This document shows positions 17,459-27,300 of a stretch of 64,000 bases of DNA, piece after piece. Position 1 is the first letter of the stretch. Each line of letters opens with the position of its first letter. A model generated the notes under the pieces. The model was not told the origin of the DNA. It saw only the letters and a list, made by a program, of their open reading frames with translations, and made no database searches. The stretch comes from Leeuwenhoekiella sp. (GTDB taxonomy: Bacteria > Bacteroidota > Bacteroidia > Flavobacteriales > Flavobacteriaceae). Position numbers and translations under genes: made by a program. The stretch is from positions 124,001 through 188,000 of the forward strand of contig PAPI01000022.1 in NCBI GenBank assembly GCA_002708845.1. Direction: 5' to 3'.

Positions 17459-17743
17459 CTATGAAATATCTGGACTCTTTGAATAGGTAGAAGAATCTTT
17501 AGAACTGGTTTCGCAGTTCTTTTTGTTCTGTAATAACCACTGCTCGAGCGCTTCGCGTTCAAAATAGACAAGCTTACCACTGGGCTTACTGTGCGGAATA
17601 ATACCCGAAGAAGTTAATCTGTACAAATAGCTCCGAGACATACCTGTATAGTCACAGGCTTCATCAAGGGTGAGTACCTTTTTGTTGGCTAGTAATAGCG
17701 ATTCAATGCGTGCCAGCCTTTCGTCTAAATTAATGTTGTTCAT
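17459..17743 (-). CDS. Excisionase-like helix-turn-helix protein
   Basis: 94 residues. The motif LTLDEACDYTGMSRSYLYRLTSSGIIP (residues about 24-50) and SGKLVYFEREALEQWL are characteristic of the MerR-like/AlpA/excisionase fold. The N-terminus has a short helix (LDERLARIESLLLANK) that may dimerize. It heads the replication operon (HTH, VapE, primase) on the minus strand and lies near attR, as usual for a recombination directionality factor that could also regulate the operon. DNA targets might be the CGGGAG repeats near the ends. Confidence 0.85.
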   Translation of the reverse strand: MNNINLDERLARIESLLLANKKVLTLDEACDYTGMSRSYLYRLTSSGIIPHSKPSGKLVYFEREALEQWLLQNKKNCETSSKDSSTYSKSPDIS

Positions 17744-18189
17744 CGTATTCGGTTTTAAAGTGAATAGAGAACAAAGCGCTTTGTCTGTTTATGTTTGAAT
17801 TCTAGGAATAAAAGTAAAAAAGGGGACAATGTAATACCGTTTTTGAATGAAGTAGTTATTTACAAATGAATGATCGAATAGAAAATAAATTATAGGGATT
17901 ATTGAAATTTTCTAATATCAAATCTTATCAAATATAATTATACAGAATAGGTTTTGAAGACTTATTAACAAGAAAAGACCATTTTGATCGAAAATCAGGA
18001 GTTCCAAAGTAGAGATTATGGGCGATTTTGAATAAAAAAATGATTTAGCGTAGTTAGGATAGCATATCAATGGTGAATTATAAAAAACCACAAGAGGGAA
18101 TCTTTATCAAATAAAATTTAAATGAATTTGATTCAAAAAGGCTTACTAAAATCAGTTACGAGTGTTAAAAATGTTAAAATTTGGATGTT
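17744..18189. other. Non-coding right end of the element
   Basis: About 450 AT-rich bases upstream of the excisionase gene with no supportable gene. It should hold the promoter for the minus-strand replication operon. An open frame from 18162 crosses attR and has no recognizable features; it is not called. Confidence 0.5.
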
Positions 18190-18211
18190 CGGGAGGAATT
18201 CGGGAGCTCAA
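18190..18211 (+). repeat. Right copy of the 22-bp end repeat
   Basis: Two CGGGAG boxes, CGGGAGGAATT then CGGGAGCTCAA. It is identical to 6928-6949 apart from one base, in the same orientation, and starts 78 bases inside attR. Confidence 0.5.
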
Positions 18212-18267
18212 TGATTTTCGATGCTTTGTAAGCCTTATAAACAGGCCAAAATTCAAAAATTGGTTGT

Positions 18268-18282
18268 TCCCTCATTGCCCAC
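18268..18282 (+). repeat. attR core of the integrated element
   Basis: An exact 15-base copy of the tRNA-Val 3' end (TCCCTCATTGCCCAC). Immediately beyond it lies a tRNA-type terminator, which was the original downstream context of the tRNA. Confidence 0.85.
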
Positions 18283-18314
18283 AAAGGCTTCACAGATATG
18301 TGAAGCCTTTTTTT
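18283..18314 (+). terminator. Displaced tRNA-Val terminator
   Basis: A 12-bp stem AAAGGCTTCACA / TGTGAAGCCTTT with loop GATA, followed by a T-run, abutting attR. In the uninterrupted chromosome it would have directly followed the tRNA. Confidence 0.75.
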
Positions 18315-18769
18315 GTTTTATATCTTTCGATTTATAAATATCTCAGGATTTCTAGTCATTCGTTGATATCTAGTTTTGCATTCTTTTTTTAATCTCCTTT
18401 CCTTAAAATGGTGTTTTTGTGCTAATTAAGACAATAGGCAGGTGTGTCAATTGTTAAAGTTTAAAATCATTAGCGCTTTGATATACTAAAGCGACAATTT
18501 CCTTGTTGAACAGTTAAACAAATTAACGTTTTTGGTATATATTTAAGAATTTAACTGTAAGTTTAAATCCTACAAATATTGTCATAACAAAGTTTCCTAT
18601 TTAAATAGTTTTTATTAGAAATAGTATTTGGTGAACAGCATTTACTGGTTTCTTTTTAAAGAAAAGCCTTGAAGATTTATATTAATTTTAAATTATTATG
18701 CACTTAAACGTTTTTATATGTTTTTTGACGTATATTCGAAACGTTTAATAGAATAACCCCAACTTCAAA
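18315..18769. other. AT-rich intergenic region upstream of the serine hydrolase
   Basis: 455 bases without a supportable gene. It contains two identical palindromes AAACGTTT (18706-18713 and 18739-18746, 33 bases apart) around a weak -7-like TATATTCG at 18731. These could be a regulator's binding sites for the downstream gene. Confidence 0.35.
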
Positions 18770-20065
18770 ATGATTGTTAAAAAGCCTCTCGTATTTGGTA
18801 CGATACTCATATTAATGTCCTCTTTTGCGATTTTTAGTTCCAATCAGTTCAAATCCCCAAAACCCAAACTTCCTTCTGCAGAATTTGTAAATCCACTTAA
18901 AGCCAAAGAAGAAAAGCGCGCATCACAAGCCTTTGAAACCCGCAAAAAACTTTTGGAAGAAGTGATCACGGCTTATTTTGAGGATGCCATTAAGAAGCGT
19001 CTTATAATTGGGGCGGGTGTAAATATTGTTGCCGGAGATTCGGTGATGTTTCAGGGAGGTTTCGGCAAGCGTAATGTTTATAATTCCGCAGATACTGTTA
19101 ATGCCGGTACTGTTTTTAGGTTGGGCTCCCTTTCTAAAGGTTTTGCTGGAGTTTTAGCGGGTATAGAGGTTAAAGAAGGAGCACTGTCCTGGGATGATAA
19201 ACTTATTGATGCCGTACCTGAGTTTGATTTAAAAAATAAAAATCATGCCCGTGCAATTACTTTGCGGGAAGTGTTGTCACATTCAACGGGCGTACCCTAC
19301 CATTGTTATACAAACCTTATTGAAGACGGGCTTTCTTTAACTGAAATCGCTTCACGTTTTCGTATAATAAATACCTATACCAAACCCGGTGAGATCTATA
19401 ATTACCAGAATGCCATGTTTGCCTATAGCGGCAGTATGATGGAGGCTGCAACCGGAAGCTCAATTCAACAACTTTTACAAAATAAATTGTTTACTCCACT
19501 TCATATGAATACGGTTTCTACCGACTATGAAGGTATGGTAAATACCGGAAACTATGCTTTTCCGCATAAAAGTACCTGGAAGGGCTGGAAGCGCTTACCG
19601 GTAAATAAAAAATACTTTAATGCAGTGCCCGCTGGTGGTATTAATGCAAGCGCAGACGATATGGGTAAATGGATGCGTTTTCTGCTGGGTCATAAAGAAG
19701 AAGTACTTGATAAAGAAGGTCTCGCAGAAGTTTTTAAACCGCAGATTGAATTGCCCGATGAGCGTAAGTATTACCAGCGCTGGAAAGGTCATTTGCGATC
19801 ATCCTATGCCTACGGATGGCGGGTACACGAATTTGTAGATGCCGAAACCGGCACGCAAAGTAAAATGATACACCACGGCGGAAGCGTAAGTGATTTTAGA
19901 AATGAAATCGCGCTTTTCCCCGGAGAAGATTTAGGCATTTGTGTTTTATTCAACAGTCTAACCCCATTGGCAAGTCAGGTAATTCCCGATTTACATAAAG
20001 TCGTTAGAGAGATTATGGAAATGCCAATCAATGAAATCGAACTCGATCGTATCGCAAGTCTTTAA
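18770..20065 (+). CDS. Beta-lactamase-related serine hydrolase
   Basis: 431 residues with an N-terminal hydrophobic segment (about 7-24) acting as a signal or anchor. It has the class C/PBP-like (DUF302-free, Beta-lactamase family) motif set: SxxK as Ser120-Leu-Ser-Lys123, a Tyr-x-Asn motif near residue 207 (NYQNAMF), and HHGGS near residue 370. It probably acts in the periplasm as an esterase, D-aminopeptidase or peptidoglycan/penicillin-related hydrolase; the substrate is not determinable. It ends in a bidirectional terminator shared with the convergent GH2 gene. It lies just outside the integrated element. Confidence 0.88.
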   Translation: MIVKKPLVFGTILILMSSFAIFSSNQFKSPKPKLPSAEFVNPLKAKEEKRASQAFETRKKLLEEVITAYFEDAIKKRLIIGAGVNIVAGDSVMFQGGFGKRNVYNSADTVNAGTVFRLGSLSKGFAGVLAGIEVKEGALSWDDKLIDAVPEFDLKNKNHARAITLREVLSHSTGVPYHCYTNLIEDGLSLTEIASRFRIINTYTKPGEIYNYQNAMFAYSGSMMEAATGSSIQQLLQNKLFTPLHMNTVSTDYEGMVNTGNYAFPHKSTWKGWKRLPVNKKYFNAVPAGGINASADDMGKWMRFLLGHKEEVLDKEGLAEVFKPQIELPDERKYYQRWKGHLRSSYAYGWRVHEFVDAETGTQSKMIHHGGSVSDFRNEIALFPGEDLGICVLFNSLTPLASQVIPDLHKVVREIMEMPINEIELDRIASL

Positions 20066-20105
20066 ATAAAAATGGCCGCTTGATCTCAAGAGGCCATTTT
20101 TATTT
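20064..20105. terminator. Bidirectional terminator
   Basis: Long hairpin: AAATAAAAATGGCC pairs with GGCCATTTTTATTT around an inner CTTGA/TCAAG stem. It separates the convergent serine hydrolase and GH2 genes, with A/T-rich outer arms giving U-tails both ways. Confidence 0.8.
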
Positions 20106-20117
20106 ATGCATAAGACG

Positions 20118-22538
20118 TTATTTAACTGTGTAGCTCAGTGTTTTTAATTTCTTATTTTTTGGAATGATTTTCAACTCCCCGGCTTTACCGGTTTTTTTGA
20201 AGTAGGCTCTAAGTTTTCCCTTGTAGGTAGACTGCGTGGTATCAGTATACGAACGGTGATTGCTTTGGTCTGCATTTTCAACTCCAAGCAGGTTGAGAGA
20301 TTCATCAACGATAAAGTCTACTTCCTCATCTTTCCCGTTTAAAAGCGTTCCATTCTTATCAACGAGTTCCAAATCGATTATTAAAACTGAAGGGTCTTCG
20401 ATAACTCTTGGCAAAGCAGCTGTTGTAAGCTTTATTTTTTTCAATTCGCGCGGTGTTTCAAGAAGGGTGTGAGCCACTACGATCCCGTTAACATAAGCGC
20501 GAGCTTCAAGCCTTCCATCCTGATACGGGACTTTGAAGTAGGGCATCGCATCATCGGCATAAACCACCTGCTGTTTACCCAAAGATTTTCCATTTAATAT
20601 GAGTTCCACTTCTTCGGCATTGCTGTAAAAGGAAACGTAATTGGATGTTCCCTCGTCGCCAGACCATTCTGCTTTCAAATTACGTCGTTTACGAGCGTTT
20701 TCTTCGGTATTGGTGACGCCGATGTAAACCATCGGCTTTTCACTCCAGAAACTTTGTCTGAAAAAGAAATCAGGTTTTGGCTTTCCTGCCAGATCCAGAA
20801 TTCCCGCTTCGCTACCGCGTTTAGGCCAGGGGCGCGCTTCTCCTATAAAATCAAATGCCGTCCAGATAAACTGGGATGCGATATAGGGATTGTCTGTAAC
20901 GGCTTTCCAGGCCGAATAAGCGTCTCCGTTCTCACTTCCATAAATGATTCGATCGGGATAGTTCTGATGATCTTCCGCATAACGGTATTCCTGGTAGTTG
21001 TAGCCAACTATATCCAATGATTCGGGATAAGTTGTTTCATTAGACATAGGCACGCCGGCTAGTGCCGCAGTGATCGGTCTGGTGGTGTCTATGGCTTTTG
21101 CAGCTGCGACCAGTTCTTTAGCTAAAACGCCTAAATCTTCTGCGGCAGGATTTCCGGGTTTAAACCCACGGCCAAAAATCTGTGGATTACGCCCCGTGTC
21201 TAAAACAGGATGGGTATAGGGGTCATTGGGATAATCAATTTCGTTGCCAATGCTCCACATAATGATCGAGGGATGATTACGGTTGCGCTTAATCATATCC
21301 TGTACGTCCCGTTTTCCCCACTCAGAAAAATCTATGTAAGAGCCATCATTTCCGGGAGTACCTACATTCCAGCCTTCAATCCACTTGTTTTTCCCCCGTG
21401 CCCATTCGTCAAAAGCTTCGTCCTGAACTAAAAAGCCCATCTCATCGCAAAGCTCATAAAGGTAATCTTGATGTGGATAATGACTCATGCGTATGGCATT
21501 ACAGCCCAAATCTTTGAGTGTTTGAAGCCGTTCTGCCCACACTTCTTTTGGCACAGCCGCACCCAGGGCGCCGGCATCGTGGTGTATACAAACCCCTTTA
21601 AGGAGCGCGTTTTTACCGTTAAGGGTAAACCCGGTATCAGCATCAAAATTAAAACTTCTAAACCCGACCTGTTGCGTTTGGGAGTCTATTGGTTTTCCGC
21701 TTTCTATAAGATCTAAGCTTAAGGTATAGAGATGGGGTTTTTCTGGAGACCAAAGCTCGGGCTTTTGGATCATTCCTTTTAAGGTTACTGCTGCGGAAGA
21801 ATTCGCATTGGCTTCTGCCGGTAATTTTTCCGTATAAACCGTATGGCCTGATGCATCTTTAAGACTGGCCTGTAACTCCACATTGGCTGAAGCATTTGCG
21901 GTGTTTTGAAATTCGACAGTTATCAAAAAGTGAGCCTGTTCTGGAGTAACCTCCGGAGTTTGGAAACTGATACCCCAGGTTTTAAAATGAATAGGTGCTT
22001 TTGTTTTTAAATACACGTTGCGGTAAATACCAGAACCGGTGTAGTAACGGGAGTCTGCATACTGCGCGTGATCTACACGTACTAAAATCTCATTGTCGTT
22101 TTGTTTGAGGTAAGGAGTCAGATCATATTCAAAGGGAATAAAACCATTAGGTCTTCTGCCAATCCAATTACCGTTGATCCAAACATCAGAATTTTTATAG
22201 ACCCCGTCAAAATAGATTGCATAGCGCATTTTAGGGTCGTACCAGTCTACATTAAAGCTTTTGCGATACCATGCAATGCCTCCGGGTAAAAAGCCTGTTC
22301 CGCTGGCCCATTTTGAGTCAAAAGGACCTTCAATGCTCCAGTCGTGCGGCAACGTCACATCGCGCCAATTTAGAGTTTTTAAGTCTTGCTCCTTCAGATC
22401 TATATTTCCTTTGTGAAATTGCCAATCTTCATTGAAAAGGCTTTTGCCTTCTTCAGAAGTCTGTGCATGAGCCGATACACTGCAAACTAGTAAGCAGATG
22501 CAAGCAGCAAGTGTTTTATATATAAGTTTTGTTTTCAT
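20118..22538 (-). CDS. Glycoside hydrolase family 2 (beta-galactosidase-like)
   Basis: 806 residues with a signal peptide (ending SAHAQ). The order is sugar-binding jelly roll (about 30-190), immunoglobulin-like domain (about 190-300), TIM barrel (about 300-590), then C-terminal domains of the DUF4982 kind. The catalytic acid/base is Glu433 (WSIGNEID) and the nucleophile Glu536 (YGSENGD); MSHYPH is the other GH2 signature. Beta-galactosidase is the usual annotation, but beta-glucuronidase or beta-mannosidase specificity cannot be excluded. It is the only catabolic enzyme directly joined to susD and susC, and a terminator-like hairpin precedes it. It is exported to the periplasm or cell surface. 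Confidence 0.92.
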   Translation of the reverse strand: MKTKLIYKTLAACICLLVCSVSAHAQTSEEGKSLFNEDWQFHKGNIDLKEQDLKTLNWRDVTLPHDWSIEGPFDSKWASGTGFLPGGIAWYRKSFNVDWYDPKMRYAIYFDGVYKNSDVWINGNWIGRRPNGFIPFEYDLTPYLKQNDNEILVRVDHAQYADSRYYTGSGIYRNVYLKTKAPIHFKTWGISFQTPEVTPEQAHFLITVEFQNTANASANVELQASLKDASGHTVYTEKLPAEANANSSAAVTLKGMIQKPELWSPEKPHLYTLSLDLIESGKPIDSQTQQVGFRSFNFDADTGFTLNGKNALLKGVCIHHDAGALGAAVPKEVWAERLQTLKDLGCNAIRMSHYPHQDYLYELCDEMGFLVQDEAFDEWARGKNKWIEGWNVGTPGNDGSYIDFSEWGKRDVQDMIKRNRNHPSIIMWSIGNEIDYPNDPYTHPVLDTGRNPQIFGRGFKPGNPAAEDLGVLAKELVAAAKAIDTTRPITAALAGVPMSNETTYPESLDIVGYNYQEYRYAEDHQNYPDRIIYGSENGDAYSAWKAVTDNPYIASQFIWTAFDFIGEARPWPKRGSEAGILDLAGKPKPDFFFRQSFWSEKPMVYIGVTNTEENARKRRNLKAEWSGDEGTSNYVSFYSNAEEVELILNGKSLGKQQVVYADDAMPYFKVPYQDGRLEARAYVNGIVVAHTLLETPRELKKIKLTTAALPRVIEDPSVLIIDLELVDKNGTLLNGKDEEVDFIVDESLNLLGVENADQSNHRSYTDTTQSTYKGKLRAYFKKTGKAGELKIIPKNKKLKTLSYTVK

Positions 22539-22555
22539 CGTTGACCGGTTTAATT

Positions 22556-22591
22556 AAAAAAAGGGAAGGAATGATTTTCCTTCCCTTTTTT
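22556..22591 (-). terminator. Intercistronic terminator between susD and the GH2 gene
   Basis: In the direction of transcription GGGAAGGA pairs with TCCTTCCC (8 bp, extended by A/U pairs) and is followed by a U-run. It would reduce read-through from susCD into the GH2 gene, as is often seen behind highly expressed susCD pairs. Confidence 0.7.
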
Positions 22592-22611
22592 GGAAATTAT
22601 TATACGGGATT

Positions 22612-24318
22612 TTAATACCCGGGATTCTGCTCCAGCTTACCACCTGATGCGGTGATATCACTAAGCGGGATGGGGAACCAGTAATGCTTCTCTTCAAACT
22701 TCTTACCCTCAAGGGCAATGCCTTCCTCGTAAGTTAGAGAGCCATTACCGGCCCTGGTAATCTCTATAGATTTTGCTGGTTCGTTTTCAACATCCATCGC
22801 GATCATCCAACGACGTACATCAAAATAGCGGTGCTCCTCATATGCTAATTCCACACGTCTTTCTTGCTGTAGTGCTTCACGCATTTGATCTTTTGTGAGT
22901 CCGCTTAATACAGGCATTCCTGCGCGCTGACGTACTGCATTTACGGCATCGTAAACAGACTGGTCTGGCCCTGAGGCTTCGTTTTGCGCTTCAGCATAAT
23001 TGAGGAGAATTTCGGCATATCTAAAATACCTCCAAGGAGAGGCCCCCATATTGTTCCAGTCATTCAGGGTAATATCTTCCTGAATAAATTTACGCATCAA
23101 GTAACCGGTAGGAGAGGTGTTCCAGGGCTCATTACCGTCAGGACTATCCTTTCCGTTAGGAACAAAAGACTCGTAAGCACGGTCTCTGAGCATAGAACCG
23201 TTGTAAACTACGGTAGCATAAAAACGAGGATCACGATTTACATACGGGTTTTGAGGATCGTATCCTGAGCCGGCGTCCTCAATATCAGAACCGTCTATCA
23301 TCTCAAAGTCATCTACCAGGTTTTGCATCGGGCAGTTACCTCCCCAACCTCCAGAACCATTTGGTCCATTCATGCGCTCAATAGGAATGGCACGACCGCC
23401 GCTGTTGCTGGCAGGCATGTAAAAGCGCATAAAGATGTCTTCGCTGGTCATATTGCGGGTAACAAAGAGCTTTCTGAAGTTTTCAGAAGGGTCTGAATCC
23501 AGATTGGTAACCAGGCTAAAGCGATTAAGATCCATCACGTCTTTTGCAGCCTGTGCGGCTTTGGTCCACTTTGCAGTGTCATCGGCACCATCTGTAAACA
23601 ATGGGCTCGCTGCATACAATAACAGGCGTGATTTAAGGGCCATTGCAGCAGCATCTGTAGCACGCGCACCATTTGAAGCCGGTAACAGGTTTATGGCCTG
23701 GTCGATCTCACTTTCAATATAGGCAACCACTTCTTCTTTACTTTTTCTATCGTAAAGCGCATCAAAATTGCTGGTAAGGTCGTAAACCTCGTCTCCCATT
23801 AACGGGACTTCGCCAAAACCGCGTAATAATTCAAAATATCTAAAAGCGCGTATAAAGTGTAACTCACCCACTAAAAGATCTTTGGTTTCCTGGTCAAAAG
23901 GAGAAGCTTCTGTGTCAATATTGGAAAGCGCCAGGTTTATCTCACGAATATTACGGAAACTGCGTCCCCAGGTGGTGCTCATAAAGCCATAGTTACTTGG
24001 GCTCATTTGACCGCGTTGCACCAAGTAGGTGGCATCGTCGTTACTATAAATGGCTTCGTCAGAAACTGAAGCCCACATCGCCCAGTGAAAACCACGTCCA
24101 AAGCCCGCCGGGGTATCCCCGCCGTTGTGACCCGGCTCTTTGTCTGCCAAGCGTACTCCGGTGTAAAGGCCTCTTACAAAAGCCTCGGCTAATACGGGAT
24201 CTGCCCATACTGCCTGGTCTGTCAAACTTGTACTTTCTACGTCCAGTAAGTCCTGATCACAGCTCAGATGAACCAATGAAAGACTTCCCAGAGCTAACAT
24301 CATTATATATTTCTTCAT
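22612..24318 (-). CDS. SusD/RagB family nutrient-binding outer-membrane lipoprotein
   Basis: 568 residues from ATG 24318; a GTG immediately before it is an alternative. The lipobox HLSCDQD places the anchor Cys near residue 19. Typical SusD features are DQAVWADP and VRGLYTG near the start and the helical repeats with GELHFIRAFRYFELLRGFGEVPL and MALKSRLLLYAASPLF. The C-terminal signature is YAEAQNE and ERRVELAYEEHRYFDVRRW. It caps the SusC barrel and binds the oligosaccharide at the cell surface. It starts three bases after the susC stop. Confidence 0.95.
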   Translation of the reverse strand: MKKYIMMLALGSLSLVHLSCDQDLLDVESTSLTDQAVWADPVLAEAFVRGLYTGVRLADKEPGHNGGDTPAGFGRGFHWAMWASVSDEAIYSNDDATYLVQRGQMSPSNYGFMSTTWGRSFRNIREINLALSNIDTEASPFDQETKDLLVGELHFIRAFRYFELLRGFGEVPLMGDEVYDLTSNFDALYDRKSKEEVVAYIESEIDQAINLLPASNGARATDAAAMALKSRLLLYAASPLFTDGADDTAKWTKAAQAAKDVMDLNRFSLVTNLDSDPSENFRKLFVTRNMTSEDIFMRFYMPASNSGGRAIPIERMNGPNGSGGWGGNCPMQNLVDDFEMIDGSDIEDAGSGYDPQNPYVNRDPRFYATVVYNGSMLRDRAYESFVPNGKDSPDGNEPWNTSPTGYLMRKFIQEDITLNDWNNMGASPWRYFRYAEILLNYAEAQNEASGPDQSVYDAVNAVRQRAGMPVLSGLTKDQMREALQQERRVELAYEEHRYFDVRRWMIAMDVENEPAKSIEITRAGNGSLTYEEGIALEGKKFEEKHYWFPIPLSDITASGGKLEQNPGY

Positions 24319-24321
24319 CAC

Positions 24322-27300
24322 TTAAAAGTTAACGTTAATTCCTATGTTATATGTTTTTAATTGCGGGTAAAACTGCCCGTTATTGCTGGCTCCTTCAGGG
24401 TCGACATCTTTAGATTCGGTAAAGGTGACCAGATTGTAACCACTGGCGTAAACCCGAGCCGAAGTTATTCCTAAAAAGGAAAGACTACTTTCAGGCAGGC
24501 TGTAACCTAACTCCACGTTTTTAAGCCTTAAAAATGAGGTATTAACCAGCCAAAAGTCATTTCTAAACAATCCTTCGTTTATACTTGAAGATGTACGCAC
24601 ATCAACTCTGGGATAACTTCCGTTAGGGTTTGTTGGACTCCAGCGATTGTCTGCCCAGGTGCTAAAGAAGTTACCTACTTCTCCAGATTCTGGCGCCACG
24701 TACTGTACAGAACGTGCCTGACCCTGCCATAAGACAGTTAGATCAAAGTTTTTATAATTGGCTCCTAAAGTTAAACCATAGACGATTTGCGGAACGTTAG
24801 TAAGTTCCTGACGTACACGATCAAGTTCAGTAATTTCCCCGTCGCCATCCACATCGCGATAAATCAGGTCACCCAATTGCTGCCCGGGAAGTGTCACGTT
24901 GTTGTCAAGATCTTCCTGAGTTCTAAATATACCAATTGCTTCATAAAGCAGTTGTGAGCCTAGCGGTTTTCCTTTTGATAATTGGTAATCTGGAATACCC
25001 TGCGGATCGTCTAAGAATACAACTTCATTTTTGTTGAACGTAAAGTTCGCATCAGCAAAGAAATTAAACTCACCCCAGGTTTTATCGTAACCCAAAACGG
25101 CTTCAAAACCACGGTTTTTTACTTCACCTATATTTTCCTGCGGAATGATTGCATCTAAACCAAATTCATTTACAATACCCGATACAAAAGGTAAGGAGCC
25201 GCTACGTGCGGTTAACAAATCGCTACGTACTTCGTGGAAGTAATCCAGTTCAATACTAAAGCTGTTAAATAGGTCTGCGCTTACACCTATATCCAGTTTT
25301 CTGGCAGTTTCCCAGGTGATAGTGGGGTTTGCCAACTGGTTGATGATAAAAATAGGGAGTGGCGTTCCGTTAGGATCTACAAAATCGGTAGGACGTAACG
25401 CATAAGTATTTAAATACTGAAACGGATCGATTCTATCATTACCCAGCAACCCGTAAGAAGCTTTCACTTTTAAATTGCTTACGTTTTCAGAATTAAACCA
25501 TTCTTCAGCTGAAATTCTCCAACCCGCAGAAATACTTGGGAAAAAGCCATAGCGATTACCTTCGGCAAAACGGGAAGAGCCATCATATCTGGCCTGTACT
25601 TCGGCAAGGTATTTTTGGTCATAATCATAAGAAATTCGGCTAAAATAGTTGCGACGGGTAAAACGCTGACTAAAACCACTGTTGGTGCTTTGCTCTGGCT
25701 CGCCGCCACCCAGGTTAAACTCGGGGATTTCAGCAGAGATAAAACCACTGCGGAAAGCATCAAAATAGCTGCGGTCACTTTCCTGTTGCTCATAAGCGAT
25801 AAAGGAATTGATGTGGTGCAGACCAAAACTACGCTCAAAGTTGAGTCGTATGTTTGCCGTTTGAAGTTGTCTGTTATCCTGAGCCTGAAGCAATTCAGGA
25901 GTTCTGGAATCAGGACCTGCGACCACTTCATTAAATGTTGCAGGACTGGTTGAGTTGTCGATCTGATAAACCGTAAAAGGGATAGCAAAGCGCTTGCGAG
26001 CTGCAAAGCTGCGGTCTTCAGAATAGAACCCTTTAATAGACAAACCTTCTATAGGAAGTTTATAGTCTAGCGTAATGGTTGAGTTTAATACTGTTGTGGG
26101 TTGTACATCAGTCCCCGGAATTCCGGTAGGGATGATAATAGGATTCTGTCCTTGCTCTACCCCTGCAGAAGGTAATCCGTTAGAATAACGGGCAGGGATG
26201 GTTGGATAGGTTCTATAGATTGCTCTAAAGATGTCCCCCGCACTGCGTGTTGGGAATAAACGGTCTTCTTTACGGTAGTTGAGGTCAACACCCAAAGTTA
26301 GGTTTGAGGTTACATCAACATCCAGATTTGCACGCAGGTTTACCTGCTTGTAATTGTTGATTCCGCTTTTATAGATACCATCCTGATTGGTGCGCCCTAA
26401 AGAGGTAAAATATCTGAAATTCTCACCACCACCTCTAATAGAGACATTTTCGTTGTCCTGTAAAGACCAATCACTAATTGCTTCGTCGGTCCAGCTTGTA
26501 TTTGGGTATACATCGGGATTACTTCCGTTGGCAAAAAGAGTTATTTCTTCTTCTGTATAAATCTGATTCATACCTCCGCTTGGATTCCTGTAGAAGTTGA
26601 TTTCATTAAGAATTCGGGCATACGTAGGAGAATCTGCCAATCCCGGTAAGTTTGCCGGCGTAGAGAAGCCCTGATTTGCAGTTACGCTAAATGTTGGTTT
26701 GCCCAGTTTACCTCGTTTGGTGGTAATTAAAATAACACCATTTGCTGCCTGCGCTCCATAAATGGCGGCAGAAGCATCTTTAAGTACGGTAATGTTTTCT
26801 ACATCATTGGGGTTAAGACGCTCCAGACCGCCCAGACGGTTAGGGATACCATCTATTACTACCAGTGGGTTATTGTCTCCCGTAGTACTGATACCACGTA
26901 TGCGTATGGTAGCGCCATCTGCTCCCGGCTCACCGGAGCGGTTGTTGGCTACAACCCCAGATAGCCTTCCTGCAAAGGAGTTTGACAGGTTAGGTTGGGG
27001 GCTCTTAACTAGTTCCTCACCTTTAACGGTAGAAACTGAGCCGGTAAGTGTGGTTTTAGATTTCTGACCATAACCTACGAGTACAACCTCGCTAAGTTCG
27101 GCAACATTTTCTTTAAGGGAGACATTTATTGACGTCTTGTTTCCAACAGTGATTTCCTGCTCATCAAAACCTACATAGGAGAATACTAAAATGTCCTGAG
27201 GGGTTGCGGTAATACTATAATCTCCGTCAAAACCGGTAACTGCTCCGGTAGTGGTGCCCTTTACCAATACGCTTACACCGGGTAAAGGGGTGTTATTCAT

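Larger units (their letters stand above)
6812..18282. mobile_element. Integrative mobilizable element in tRNA-Val
   Basis: About 11.5 kb bounded by 15-bp direct repeats of the tRNA 3' end. It contains a tyrosine integrase next to the tRNA, a second integrase remnant, cargo lipoprotein/hydrolase genes, an accessory protein, a relaxase and a MobC-like protein, a palindromic oriT candidate, a TOPRIM primase, a repeat-rich origin candidate, a VapE-type ATPase and an excisionase-like HTH protein. No type IV secretion genes are present, so it would depend on a helper conjugative element. The chromosomal tRNA terminator now lies beyond attR. An internal hairpin at 6851 serves the tRNA at its new junction. 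Confidence 0.9.

Noticed and set aside
18162-18392. Open frame of 76 codons across attR
   Set aside because: It spans the recombination junction and the displaced tRNA terminator, has no recognizable domain, and its start lies in the AT-rich end of the element.
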